A DNA stretch of 64,000 nucleotides from the NCBI RefSeq assembly GCF_025532145.1, contig NZ_ARXS01000007.1:120841-184840 (forward strand), written 5' to 3'. How positions within the stretch are numbered: position 1 is the first letter of the stretch; the number at the start of each line of letters is the position of its first letter. This DNA comes from Alloalcanivorax balearicus MACL04 (lineage in GTDB: Bacteria; Pseudomonadota; Gammaproteobacteria; Pseudomonadales; Alcanivoracaceae). Shown in pieces: positions 28,023 through 39,206 of this stretch. Below the pieces are notes generated by a model. That model saw only the letters and a list, made by a program, of their open reading frames with translations. It did not search any database and was not told where the DNA came from. The position numbers and the translations under genes were made by a program.

Positions 28023-30359
28023 ATGTCCATACTGACCAGCGAGGCGTTATTTCGCCGCCTGTTTTTTCAATGGGGCCTGTTGCTCCTGATCGCCCTGGCC
28101 GCTACTGGCTGGTTGGCGAGCCGTGACTTCGTACAACTCAACGCGTCGGTCTATGACCGCTTGATCGCTTGGTCGGACCAGCCGGTGAACGACGACATCC
28201 TCATTGTCGCCGTGGATGACCGCAGCCTTCGGGAGATAGGGCGCTGGCCCTGGAGCCGATTGGTGCACGCGGCGTTGGTGGACCGCTTGCATGAGGCCGG
28301 TGTGCAGGCCGTGATGATGGATATTCTTTTTCTGGAGGCGGAAGACGACGGCAGGGCGGACCGGCGCCTGGGCGAAGCCATGGCCCGTGCCGGCAATGTT
28401 TATGTGCCATTGGCGCGCGCTCCCATGGCGACACCGGGGGCGCCTCCCGTGGTTTATCCGCCATTGCCGGACATCGCCGATAATGCCGCCGGCATAGGCC
28501 ACATTAATGTGGAGGCGGATATGGACGGCAAGGTGCGACGTCTGTATTTGTGCGAGGGCGTCATCGACCAGGTGGTGCCGCATCTTACCTGGGCGCTGTT
28601 CGATGCTCTCGTGGGCCAGGGCCTGGCCGCGGGGATGGCCATGCCGGGTGAGGAAATCCAATCGATTCACAACACGCCTTCCTGGCATCGGGACCACCTG
28701 GTTCGGGTGCCGTTTCGGGGGCCGCCCGGAGTGTTTCCCCGAGTGTCCTACAGCAGTGTGCTGCTGGGCGAGGTCCCGGACGAACTGCTGAGGGGCCGGA
28801 TCGTGCTGGTCGGCGCCACCGCCTCCGGTCTGGGGGATCGCTATGCGGTACCGGTATCGGGCCGGATGGGTACCATGGCCGGCGTGGAAATCCAGGCCAA
28901 CCTGCTGAACGCTTTGATGGATGGCTATGTCATTACCGAGTTGGATAAAGCCACGCGAATATTGCTGTCCATGGTGCCGGTGCTGGCATTGATGATCGCC
29001 TTGCTGGTGTCGCGTATGCGCTATGTCCATGCTCTGATGGCGTTGATGGTGGCACTGACCATGGCGGCGTGCGCGCTGGCTTTGCGGTTGGGAATCTGGT
29101 GGCCTCCGGCGGCGTCTTTAATGGGGCTGGTGCTGTTCTATCTGTTGTGGCAATGGCGTAGCCAGAGCGTGATCCTGCGCTGGTTCAGCACCGAGATCGA
29201 GTCACTGAGCAGCGAGCCGAACATGGTGCCGGAGGCCGGAGGCTCCTCCGGTATGCGTTGGGGCAGTACACTGCATCGCCGCGTCATGGCCCTGGAAGCC
29301 GGTGTGCAGCAGTTGCGTGCTTCTCGCCGGTTCGTCACTGACGTGCTGGATTCCTTACCAGTGGTGACTTTCCTGGTGGATGGCGAAGCCAAGGTGAAGG
29401 CGGCCAATCGCAAGGCGCGCTGGCTGGTGGGTAATCCCGCGGGAGTGGAGAGCTGGAAGTTGCGGGATGCGTTGCTGACGGTGGTGCCGGCGGATGCCGT
29501 GCCGGTATTCCTCTCCGAGGGAGGGCGCTTCGCCGATGTGCGTCACTGGCATGGTCAGGCTTTTTTTGATCGTTGGGGAAATCACTATCGTATTGAAGTC
29601 GCGCCGCTGTGGACGGCGATTACGCTGGATGCCGGCTGGTTGATCAGCCTGGTGGATATGACCGGCGAACGCCGCGCGGCGGAACAGCGGGCGCACATGT
29701 TGCGGTTTCTGTCCCACGACATGAAGGCGCCGCAGGCCAGCATGTTGGCCCTGCTCGATATGCAGAACGGTACCGCGGCGTTGCCGGCTCAGGAATTTCA
29801 TGCGCGCCTGGAGCGCCAGGTACGATCCGCCCTGGACATGATCGAGGACTTCATGCAATTGGCCAAGGTGGAGTTTGGCGCGCTGGATTTCCGGGAGGTG
29901 CTGCTGGCCAATATCGCCATGGATGCACTGGACCGGGCCTGGCCCTTGGCCCAGGCCAAAGGCATCCGTTTGGAAAGCGACAACCTTGACGATGACGGCG
30001 GGCCGATTTGGGGAGATCAGGGGTTCCTGGTACGGGCGGTGTTCAATCTGCTCGAGAACGCGATCAAATACAGCCCGCCCCGAAGCGTGGTGACGTTGTC
30101 GGTTCTACAAAGCGGTGACCGGATCATTTGCCAGGTCAGCGATCAGGGGATCGGCATCGCCAGTCACGACATTCCCTATCTGTTTGAAAGCTATCGCCGT
30201 TTCGATGCCGACAATATGGCCACCGGCCTGGGTTTGGGATTGGCCTTCGTGAAGACGGTGATAGACAAACACAATGGCGAGATCCAGTGCCGGAGCGTGG
30301 TGCGTCAGGGCTCCACGTTCACGTTGAACTTTCCCGCCTATGCGGACGCCGGCGACTAG
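28023..30359 (+). CDS. CHASE2-domain sensor histidine kinase
   Basis: 778 residues. A first membrane helix (15-32), a periplasmic CHASE2 domain (about 45-300; WSDQPVNDDILIVAVDDRSL, then MMDILFLEAE), three membrane helices (about 310-380), a PAS-like domain, then the kinase core. The phospho-acceptor is His565 in FLSHDMKAP. The N-box is LLENAIKYSPP, followed by DQGIGIASHDIPYLFE and GLGLGLAFVK. It has no receiver domain, so it needs a separate regulator; the OmpR-type gene at 20476 is the natural candidate. Confidence 0.92.
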   Translation: MSILTSEALFRRLFFQWGLLLLIALAATGWLASRDFVQLNASVYDRLIAWSDQPVNDDILIVAVDDRSLREIGRWPWSRLVHAALVDRLHEAGVQAVMMDILFLEAEDDGRADRRLGEAMARAGNVYVPLARAPMATPGAPPVVYPPLPDIADNAAGIGHINVEADMDGKVRRLYLCEGVIDQVVPHLTWALFDALVGQGLAAGMAMPGEEIQSIHNTPSWHRDHLVRVPFRGPPGVFPRVSYSSVLLGEVPDELLRGRIVLVGATASGLGDRYAVPVSGRMGTMAGVEIQANLLNALMDGYVITELDKATRILLSMVPVLALMIALLVSRMRYVHALMALMVALTMAACALALRLGIWWPPAASLMGLVLFYLLWQWRSQSVILRWFSTEIESLSSEPNMVPEAGGSSGMRWGSTLHRRVMALEAGVQQLRASRRFVTDVLDSLPVVTFLVDGEAKVKAANRKARWLVGNPAGVESWKLRDALLTVVPADAVPVFLSEGGRFADVRHWHGQAFFDRWGNHYRIEVAPLWTAITLDAGWLISLVDMTGERRAAEQRAHMLRFLSHDMKAPQASMLALLDMQNGTAALPAQEFHARLERQVRSALDMIEDFMQLAKVEFGALDFREVLLANIAMDALDRAWPLAQAKGIRLESDNLDDDGGPIWGDQGFLVRAVFNLLENAIKYSPPRSVVTLSVLQSGDRIICQVSDQGIGIASHDIPYLFESYRRFDADNMATGLGLGLAFVKTVIDKHNGEIQCRSVVRQGSTFTLNFPAYADAGD

Positions 30360-30429
30360 CGCCGCCGGCTCCGCCCTTCGACTAAAGTCATACTGTCGCG
30401 CCATCCGGCTTTGTTTAGTCTCTTATCTT

Positions 30430-30713
30430 AGAGCCTGTTCATGATCTCTACGCCACCGCGCCGGAGTTCCCTTCTCTCCTGGTGGAAAGTGTCGTCAGGG
30501 CGTGATTTCGATTGTGCGGTGTAGTCGTTCTACATAAACAAGCGTAATCGCGGTCTGGCGGCAAAAGGGACCCGGCCCTTCGGGTTGCGCTGGAAAAGCC
30601 GCCAGAGGACGCTGTGGCCTTTGACTTTGGCCCACCAGAGCCTGCAGTCCCCAACGCCCTCTGGCGGCTTTTCCAGCAGCAACGCGGCGGCGTATAGATC
30701 ATGAACAGGCTCT
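30430..30713. repeat. 284-bp palindromic element, copy 1
   Basis: Ends are AGAGCCTGTTCATGATC and GATCATGAACAGGCTCT. Inside, CTGGAAAAGCCGCCAGAGG pairs with CCTCTGGCGGCTTTTCCAG. A close relative lies in the opposite orientation at 56123-56391, and a third begins at 63955. No coding potential. It occupies most of the gap 30360-30804 between the kinase and the DUF4212 gene. It resembles a MITE, but no transposase or clear target duplication is seen. Confidence 0.92.
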
Positions 30714-30804
30714 TAGATGCGGACCGTCCGTGCCTGTGCGATGAAAGCCGGGCTGGCGGTGCCGCTGTCAGTGCAGTCATCGTCACTGGGAAAGGGGTTA
30801 ACTA

Positions 30805-31062
30805 ATGAGAGAAAAAAACGCCCGCGACTATTGGGCCGCCAACCTGAGATTGATCTTCTCCTATCTCGTTGTCTGGTTTGTTGTTTCTTACGGCTTCGGC
30901 ATCCTGCTCGTGGATCAACTGAATGCCATCCAGTTCTTCGGCTTCAAACTCGGCTTCTGGTTTGCGCAACAGGGATCGATCTATGTGTTCCTGATACTGA
31001 TCACCATGTATGCCCATTCCATGAACAAACTGGATAAGAAATTCGACGTGGACGAGCAGTAA
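30805..31062 (+). CDS. DUF4212 small subunit of a sodium:solute symporter
   Basis: 85 residues with two membrane helices (about 13-33 and 48-68). YWAANLRLIFSYLVVWFVVS and SIYVFLILITMYAHSMNKLD are characteristic. Always found directly upstream of a VC_2705-type symporter, as here with a 29-base gap, and thought to be its partner subunit. Start with AAAGGGG upstream. Confidence 0.9.
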   Translation: MREKNARDYWAANLRLIFSYLVVWFVVSYGFGILLVDQLNAIQFFGFKLGFWFAQQGSIYVFLILITMYAHSMNKLDKKFDVDEQ

Positions 31063-31091
31063 ACCAGCTCGATAACAATGAGGATAAGAGT

Positions 31092-32888
<1,797 letters not shown>

Positions 32889-32967
32889 TCACAGAATCAG
32901 GAACGATAATGGGGGGCGGGGCGCAGTGCGCCTCGCCCCTTCTTTTCATAAACAGGGCAGGGCAAAG

Positions 32968-34782
32968 GTGGACCTGAATTTCGAGCAGTTGCCGTTTTCC
33001 CTGTTGGGTGAACAGGGTCGTAAGCGTTTGGGCCAGGCGGTGGAAATGACGTTTCTGGCCGCCGGTACCGTGATTCTCGACGCCGGTGACGCTACCGACT
33101 ATGTCTATGTGGTTCACAAAGGTGTGGTGGTGGAACTGGACCCCCGTGCTCCGGAGACGTCCGCGCGGATTGCCGTCTATACCGATGATGATCTGTTCGG
33201 CGCCATCACCGTCTTCAACGGCACCAGCCGTTATCGGTTCAAGGTGGAGGAAGAAGCGCTTTGCTATTTGATTCCGGCGGAGCTGTTTCAGGCTCTGTGC
33301 AACGAAGAACCCGCCTTCGCGGATTACTTTCAGGCGAGACTGGCGGCCAAGAGCCAGTTGCTGGCGGAGCGGCGTGAAGGCGGTGTCACCCTGGCCGGCT
33401 TCATGTTGGCTCGGGTTAGTGAGTGCATGCGTGAGCCGGTATTGCTGCCCGCGGATGGCACTATCGGCGACGCGGCCACGGAGTTGACCCGGCATGGTGT
33501 CGATAGCTTGTTACTGGAAGCCAGTGGCCGGGTCGGGGTGATCACCAAAACCGATTTGCTGCGTGGCCTGGTGGAGGAGGGGCTGACTCCGCGAAGCCCG
33601 GCGGTGGGCTTGGCATCGTTTTCTCTGGTAACCGTTGATCTGGATGAATTTTTGTTCGCCGCTCTGGTGCGCATGACCCGGCACCAGGTGACCCGGGTGG
33701 TGGTGATGGCGGAGGGCCGAGCTTTGGGCGTGGTGGAATTGCCGGATGTACTCAGTTTCTTTTCCAGCCGCTCCTATGTAGTGGGCCTGGAAGTGGAACG
33801 GGCGGAGGATATGGATGCCCTGGTATTGGCCAGCGCCCGTCTGCCGGAGCTGGTGCAGGCGCTGATGGCTCAGGGCGTGCGCATGCGCTTCGCCATGGAG
33901 CTGATGGCGGCGCTCAACGGCCGTATTATTGCCCGTGCCTTTGAGTTTCTGATGCCCCGGACACGGGCGATGCAGTGTTGTCTTATGGTGTTTGGCAGCG
34001 AAGGGCGCGGCGAGCAGATACTGAAAACCGATCAGGATAACGGCCTGATTCTGGAAGAGGGCCTGAACTGGCCGGATCTGCGCGATCTTTCCCGTGCTTT
34101 CACCGACACGCTGGTGCGCCTGGGCTACCCCCGCTGCCCCGGCGGCATTATGGTGTCGAATCCGGAGTGGGTGGGTACGTTGACTGATTGGCGCCGGCGT
34201 ATCCGGCGTTGGGTGGGACAAGGCGATGACGCCGCGATGATGCGGTTGGCGATTCTGGCCGATACTCATCCGGTGGCGGGGCAGGTGCGTTTGGTGGAAC
34301 GTTTGCGGGACTTGCTGTTCGAGCACTGCAGCCACGATGAAATTCTGTTGTCCCGGTTTGCCCGTCCCGTTCTGCATTTCGCCACGCCGCTGACTTTGTT
34401 CGGTACGCTCAAAACCCGTGACCAGACCCTGGATATCAAGAAGGGGGGTGTTTTTCCATTGATTCATGGAGTGCGGGCGCTGAGTGTGCGTTATCGCATA
34501 CGGGAAACCAGCACCTTGGGCAGAATGGCACGTCTGGTTGATGCCGGTCATCTGGAGGCGGAAGTGGCCGATGATCTTGGTGGAGCGCTGGCGGTGTTCT
34601 CGGAGCTGCGGCTGCGGCAGCAGATCAAATTCATGTCCGAACCCGGAGCCGCATTGGATTCCGGCAATCAGATCAGTGTCGCCGGTTTGTCGTCCCTGGA
34701 GCGGGATATGCTGCGCGACGCTTTACATGTGGTCAACGATTTCAAGAAGAGTCTGAGTCGGCGTTTCCATCTTGAGTACTGA
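32968..34782 (+). CDS. cNMP-binding/CBS/DUF294 putative nucleotidyltransferase
   Basis: 604 residues. A cyclic-nucleotide-binding-type domain (1-120, TVILDAGDATDYVYVVHKGV), a CBS pair (about 145-265), a GlnD-like nucleotidyltransferase domain with FGSEGRGEQILKTDQDNGL (about 350) and a DUF294 C-terminal helical domain. GSEGR and DQD are the expected catalytic elements. GTG start at 32968 after AGGGCAGGG; upstream extension would overlap the symporter gene. Family members sit beside acetate symporters and CrbS-type kinases and are presumed signalling enzymes; the substrate is unknown. Confidence 0.85.
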   Translation: MDLNFEQLPFSLLGEQGRKRLGQAVEMTFLAAGTVILDAGDATDYVYVVHKGVVVELDPRAPETSARIAVYTDDDLFGAITVFNGTSRYRFKVEEEALCYLIPAELFQALCNEEPAFADYFQARLAAKSQLLAERREGGVTLAGFMLARVSECMREPVLLPADGTIGDAATELTRHGVDSLLLEASGRVGVITKTDLLRGLVEEGLTPRSPAVGLASFSLVTVDLDEFLFAALVRMTRHQVTRVVVMAEGRALGVVELPDVLSFFSSRSYVVGLEVERAEDMDALVLASARLPELVQALMAQGVRMRFAMELMAALNGRIIARAFEFLMPRTRAMQCCLMVFGSEGRGEQILKTDQDNGLILEEGLNWPDLRDLSRAFTDTLVRLGYPRCPGGIMVSNPEWVGTLTDWRRRIRRWVGQGDDAAMMRLAILADTHPVAGQVRLVERLRDLLFEHCSHDEILLSRFARPVLHFATPLTLFGTLKTRDQTLDIKKGGVFPLIHGVRALSVRYRIRETSTLGRMARLVDAGHLEAEVADDLGGALAVFSELRLRQQIKFMSEPGAALDSGNQISVAGLSSLERDMLRDALHVVNDFKKSLSRRFHLEY

Positions 34783-34826
34783 ATCTTGAGTACTGAATCT
34801 TGAGCACTGAATCCGGAGTAGCGAAT
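34771..34826 (+). repeat. 14-bp tandem repeat, four units, spanning a stop codon and a ribosome site
   Basis: CTTGAGTACTGAAT at 34771 and 34785, CTTGAGCACTGAAT at 34799, and the diverged CCGGAGTAGCGAAT at 34813. Unit 1 contains the DUF294 stop codon. Unit 4 supplies the GGAG in front of the ATG at 34828. Confidence 0.95.
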
Positions 34827-34827
34827 C

Positions 34828-35433
34828 ATGCATACCTTGAAGCGCATCTGGCAACGCCACCGGCACGGCGACGGGCCCTTCTCTCATCTGTTTGAGTTGC
34901 CGACGGATTCGGATGAGCTGGTGGCGATTGATTGCGAAACCACTGGACTGGATGTTCGCCGCGCGGAACTGGTGTCGGTGGCGGCGGTGCCCATCAGTCA
35001 CGGGCGAGTGAGGGCGGGCGCTGCGTTGAATCTGCATGTTCAGGCGCCGGCCTCTCTGGATGCCACGTCGATTCGCATTCATCGTTTGCGGCCGGTGGAT
35101 TTACGTGAAGGCGGCGATGTCCGCCGGGTACTGGAAGAGTTGCTCGCCTTTATTGATAACCGGCCTCTGGTAGGCTGGTGTCTGAGCTTCGATATGGCCA
35201 TTCTTAATCGTTATACGAAAGCCTTGTTCGGCTTTGAACTGCCCAATCGCCGTATCGAATTGAGCAGTCTCTATCAGAAACGTCTGCGTCATCGCCAGCC
35301 CGAGCAGGTGGCGGATCTGCGTTTTGAGCAGGTGGCGGCGGATCTGGGGGTTCCGGTGATGGGCCGGCATAGCGCTCGTGGTGATGCCACCACGGCCGCG
35401 CTGATGTACACCCGGCTGGTGGAAAAGGGCTGA
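34828..35433 (+). CDS. DEDDh 3'-5' exonuclease (DnaQ family)
   Basis: 201 residues. Exo I motif AIDCETTGLDV (Asp35, Glu37), Exo II in WCLSFDMAILNRY, and Exo III in GRHSARGDATTAALMY with the His and Asp of the DEDDh type. It is a free-standing exonuclease rather than the polymerase III epsilon subunit, being shorter and lacking its C-terminal segment. DnaQ-like genes often accompany DUF294 proteins in this locus. The natural substrate is unknown. Confidence 0.88.
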   Translation: MHTLKRIWQRHRHGDGPFSHLFELPTDSDELVAIDCETTGLDVRRAELVSVAAVPISHGRVRAGAALNLHVQAPASLDATSIRIHRLRPVDLREGGDVRRVLEELLAFIDNRPLVGWCLSFDMAILNRYTKALFGFELPNRRIELSSLYQKRLRHRQPEQVADLRFEQVAADLGVPVMGRHSARGDATTAALMYTRLVEKG

Positions 35434-35459
35434 GCGGCGCTGGTAAGGAGCGGTAAACC

Positions 35460-35681
35460 ATGGTGTATTTGGAAACCACATTGTTGACCCTGGGCCTGTT
35501 GATCGTCCTGGGTGCCTATGCGCACTATTGGCATCGCACCGGAGATTGGCGTGGCGTGGCCCGTTTCTGGGCCCGCGGTATGGCGCTGTCAGTGGCGGAG
35601 TTCAAGGCGCAGCGGGCGGGTGTATTGTTATTATTGCTGGCGGTGGTGATTCGCTTCGCGCGGGCCTTGATGCTGTGGTGA
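35460..35681 (+). CDS. Small membrane protein, hypothetical
   Basis: 73 residues. Two predicted membrane helices (TTLLTLGLLIVLGAYAHYW and GVLLLLLAVVIRFARALML) join through a basic loop. AAGGAG lies 9 bases before the ATG. Sandwiched between the exonuclease and the CrbS-like kinase genes on the same strand, with 26 and 59 bases either side. Function unknown. Confidence 0.7.
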   Translation: MVYLETTLLTLGLLIVLGAYAHYWHRTGDWRGVARFWARGMALSVAEFKAQRAGVLLLLLAVVIRFARALMLW

Positions 35682-35740
35682 TGCCTGGCGGAGGATAGGC
35701 CCGCCCCGGGCATCTTCCGGTATCGCGGTTCGGAGGCAAG

Positions 35741-38700
35741 GTGGTTTCTCTGTGGCAGTTGGGCGGCCTGGCGCTGCTGTATGTTCTGATTCTGTTTGTC
35801 ATCGCCTGGTGGGGGGATCGTGCCGAGCGGCGTGGCCTGCGGGTGGTGAACAATCCCTGGAGCTACAGTCTGGCCCTGGGAGTGTACTGCACCTCATGGA
35901 CGTTTTATGGCGCCGTGGGGGAGGCCGCCCAGCGTGGCTGGACCTACTTGCCTATTTACCTGGGCCCCATCATCACCGTGCTGTTCGGCGCCGCGCTGGT
36001 CTACAAGCTGGTGTCGGTGGGCAAGCAGCACCACATTACTTCCATCGCCGACTTTCTGGCCGCCCGTTACGGCAAGTCGCGCCAGTTGGCGGTGCTGGTC
36101 ACGCTGGTGGCCATCATCGGCGTCTTGCCCTACATCGCTTTGCAGTTGAAGGCGGTGACCTTGTCGTTCGAGCACGTGCTGGGAGCGGAGGTGTCGCCGC
36201 CCCTGGATACGGCCTTGGTGGTCACGGCACTGATGGCGTTGTTCACCTTGTTATTCGGTACCCGTCACATCGACGCCACCGAGCACCAGTCCGGACTGAT
36301 GCTGGCGGTCAGTTTCGAATCCTTCGTCAAGCTGGTGTCCTTCGTCATTATCGGACTGTTCTGTCTATTCGGTATCTACAGTGGCCCTTTCGATCTGTGG
36401 AATCGGGTCACCGCCGACGTCGCCGTTCGTGATCTGTTCGAGCCGACCCTGTTTTCCCAAGGGTTCGTCACCGCGTTACTGCTGTCGATGCTGGCCATCA
36501 TTTGTCTGCCCCGGCAGTTCCACGTGGGGGTGGTGGAGAACAACGATCTCCGTCATCTGCGCAGCAGTCGCTGGGTGTTGCCGTTGTATCTCCTGCTGTT
36601 CGCGGTGTTCGTGCTGCCGATCGTGGCGGCGGGGTTGCAGATGTTGCCGCCAGGCACCAAGGAAGACATGTTTATGTTGTCGTTGCCCATGGCCACTGGC
36701 AATCATGGGCTGTTGTTGGTGTCCTTTATCGGCGGTATCGCCGCCGCCACCGGCATGGTGATTGTCTCCACCATCGCTCTGGCGATCATGTTGACCAACG
36801 AAATTCTGCTGCCGGCCTGGGTGCAATACCGGATCCAGGGCAAGGAAGAACTGTCCGATCTGAGCGGGCAGCTGCGTTTTCTTCGGCGCCTCAGTATTGT
36901 TCTTTTGCTGGTTCTGGCGTTTCTGTTCCACACCATCATTGACCGCATTCAGGGGCTGGCTCACCTGGGACTGATTTCCTTCGCCGCCGTGGCACAGTTC
37001 GCGCCGGCGCTGCTGGGGGGGCTGTACTGGCACAAAGGGCACCGCACGGGTGCCTTTATTGGCATGATCGCGGGCTTCATGCTCTGGCTGTACTGCCTGT
37101 TGTTGCCGTTGATGCTGCCGGATTCGGCGGTGGACTGGCTCAATCTCCATGGGCTGATCGGTCTTGGTGTGCTGCGGCCCCACGCCTTGTTTGGTATCGA
37201 AGGGCTGGATCCGTTGACCCATGGCGTGTTCTGGAGTCTCAGTCTGAATCTGGCCGCCTATATCTATTTTTCCCGGCGCGCTTTCCGTGAGGCGCTGGAT
37301 GAAACCCAGGCCACCCGGTTTGTCGATACCCCCACCGATTGGTGGCGGGAGAAGATGGGCCATCCGCTGATCTCCACGGCGGAATTGCTGCAGGTCTGTG
37401 AGAGGGGACTGGGGCACCCGCGCGCGCGGACATTGTTCTTCGATTATCTGGAGCGGCGTCAGGTGCCGGCGGATCTGCAGTTGCCGGCACCGTTGCATCT
37501 GGTTCGCTATGTGGAGCGATTGCTGGCCGGGGCCATGGGGGCGTCCACCGCGCGTATCGTGATGGGCTCCCTGCTTAGCAAGCAGAATGTGCGCCATGAT
37601 GAAATGGTGCGGATCATGGACGAAGCGTCCCAGCTGATTCAGTTCAATCATCAACTGCTGCGCACCACTATCGAGACCATCAGTCAGGGTATTTGCGTGG
37701 TGGACCGTGACCTTAACGTGGTGGCTTGGAATCAGGCCTATGTGCGCATGTTCGAGTACCCGGAGGGTTTGATTCGTCTCGGCAGGCCGATCGGGGAGGT
37801 GTATCGCTATAACGCCGGGCGTGGTTTCTACGATGGCGGCGATCTGGAGGAGGACGTCAATAAAAGGGTGCAGTTGCTGCGTGAGGGCCATGCTCACCGC
37901 TTCGAGCGGGAATTGCCCAATGGCGTGGTGGTGGAAGTGCGCGGCAACCCCATGGAAGGGGGTGGTTTCGTCAGTACCTACATGGATGTGACCGAACGTA
38001 AGCGTGACGAAATTGCGTTGCGGCAGATCAATGAAAACCTGGAGCAGATGGTGTCCGAACGGACCCGCCGGCTATCGGAATTGAATGCCAAGCTGGAGCA
38101 GGCCAATGAAGGCAAGACCCGCTTCCTGGCCGCCGCCGGCCATGACCTGATGCAGCCACTCAACGCGGCGCACTTGTTTGTTTCTTCCCTGGGACAGCGG
38201 CTGAGCCGCAAGGAAGAGGATTTTGCCTACGAAACAGAGGTGCTGGGGCATATCGACAGCTCGCTGCAGGCGGCGGAACAAATCATCTCCGCATTGCTGG
38301 AAATCAGCCGGCTGGACACTGGCACCATGCCGTCCCATCCGGCACCGGTGAGTTTGCGGCCCCTGATGCTGCAGTTGGGACAGGAGTTCGGCGTGTTGGC
38401 GAGGGATCAGGCGCTGAGCCTGCACCTGGTGGCGGCGGACGTGGAGGTACGTACCGATCCCACCCTGTTGCGACGGGTGCTGCAGAATTTGCTGTCCAAT
38501 GCGGTGCGTTATACCGATCGTGGCAAGGTGTTGTTCGGCTGCCGCCGCGATGGCGACTGGGTCCGTATCGAGATCTGGGATACCGGGCCGGGTATTCCCG
38601 AGGATCAACTGACCCAGGTGTTCCGGGAATTTCTGCGCTTGCCGCAGCAGGGGCGCCGACAGGTGAAGGGGCTGGGGTTGGGGTTGGCGATCGCCGACCG

Positions 38701-39205
38701 TATTTGCCGGTTGCTGGAACATCCATTGACGGTGCGTTCCTGGCCGGACAAGGGCACCGTGTTCAGCGTCTCGGTGCCACGAATCCGGTCGCAAACACCG
38801 CTGGCCACGCCGGTGGATGTCATCGAGGAGCCGCAGAGGGATATTCAGGGCATGCGGGTGTTCTGCGTCGATAATGACGCCGCCTTGCTGGCCAGTCTGG
38901 AAGCGTTATTCCGTGCACTGGGGTGTGAGCCGGTGGTGGCCGGTTCCGTGGGCGAGGCGATAGAAAAGGCAAAAAATCAGCCGGCGCCGGATTTACTGGT
39001 GGTGGATTATCAACTGGACCATGGCGAGACCGGTTTTCAGGTGATCGAGGCGCTGGACGGCTACTGGGACGATGTGGTGCCGGCGGTCTTGATTACCGCT
39101 GACCGGCGCCCGGAGATCCGCACCATGGCGGAAGAGATGGGCGTGCAGTTTCTGCAGAAGCCAGTCAATCAGGATGCCTTGCTGGCGGTGCTGCGGGCGT
39201 TGTGA
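35741..39205 (+). CDS. crbS: CrbS-like symporter-kinase hybrid sensor
   Basis: 1154 residues. The N-terminal part (1-520) is a sodium:solute symporter-like membrane domain with 12-13 helices; then a linker, a PAS domain (about 640-760, GICVVDRDLNVVAWNQAY), a kinase domain with phospho-acceptor His801 in AAAGHDLMQPLNAA, N-box LLSNAVRYTDRG, DTGPGIPEDQL, and a C-terminal receiver with Asp1089 in LLVVDYQLDHGE. This matches CrbS/MxtR sensors of the acetate switch, which activate acs through CrbR. GTG start with GGAGG upstream. It converges on crbR. Confidence 0.9.
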   Translation: MVSLWQLGGLALLYVLILFVIAWWGDRAERRGLRVVNNPWSYSLALGVYCTSWTFYGAVGEAAQRGWTYLPIYLGPIITVLFGAALVYKLVSVGKQHHITSIADFLAARYGKSRQLAVLVTLVAIIGVLPYIALQLKAVTLSFEHVLGAEVSPPLDTALVVTALMALFTLLFGTRHIDATEHQSGLMLAVSFESFVKLVSFVIIGLFCLFGIYSGPFDLWNRVTADVAVRDLFEPTLFSQGFVTALLLSMLAIICLPRQFHVGVVENNDLRHLRSSRWVLPLYLLLFAVFVLPIVAAGLQMLPPGTKEDMFMLSLPMATGNHGLLLVSFIGGIAAATGMVIVSTIALAIMLTNEILLPAWVQYRIQGKEELSDLSGQLRFLRRLSIVLLLVLAFLFHTIIDRIQGLAHLGLISFAAVAQFAPALLGGLYWHKGHRTGAFIGMIAGFMLWLYCLLLPLMLPDSAVDWLNLHGLIGLGVLRPHALFGIEGLDPLTHGVFWSLSLNLAAYIYFSRRAFREALDETQATRFVDTPTDWWREKMGHPLISTAELLQVCERGLGHPRARTLFFDYLERRQVPADLQLPAPLHLVRYVERLLAGAMGASTARIVMGSLLSKQNVRHDEMVRIMDEASQLIQFNHQLLRTTIETISQGICVVDRDLNVVAWNQAYVRMFEYPEGLIRLGRPIGEVYRYNAGRGFYDGGDLEEDVNKRVQLLREGHAHRFERELPNGVVVEVRGNPMEGGGFVSTYMDVTERKRDEIALRQINENLEQMVSERTRRLSELNAKLEQANEGKTRFLAAAGHDLMQPLNAAHLFVSSLGQRLSRKEEDFAYETEVLGHIDSSLQAAEQIISALLEISRLDTGTMPSHPAPVSLRPLMLQLGQEFGVLARDQALSLHLVAADVEVRTDPTLLRRVLQNLLSNAVRYTDRGKVLFGCRRDGDWVRIEIWDTGPGIPEDQLTQVFREFLRLPQQGRRQVKGLGLGLAIADRICRLLEHPLTVRSWPDKGTVFSVSVPRIRSQTPLATPVDVIEEPQRDIQGMRVFCVDNDAALLASLEALFRALGCEPVVAGSVGEAIEKAKNQPAPDLLVVDYQLDHGETGFQVIEALDGYWDDVVPAVLITADRRPEIRTMAEEMGVQFLQKPVNQDALLAVLRAL

Positions 39206-39206
39206 A

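Noticed and set aside
30430..30713. Insertion sequence with a transposase
   Set aside because: No reading frame of useful length exists inside either full copy, and target duplications are not convincing.
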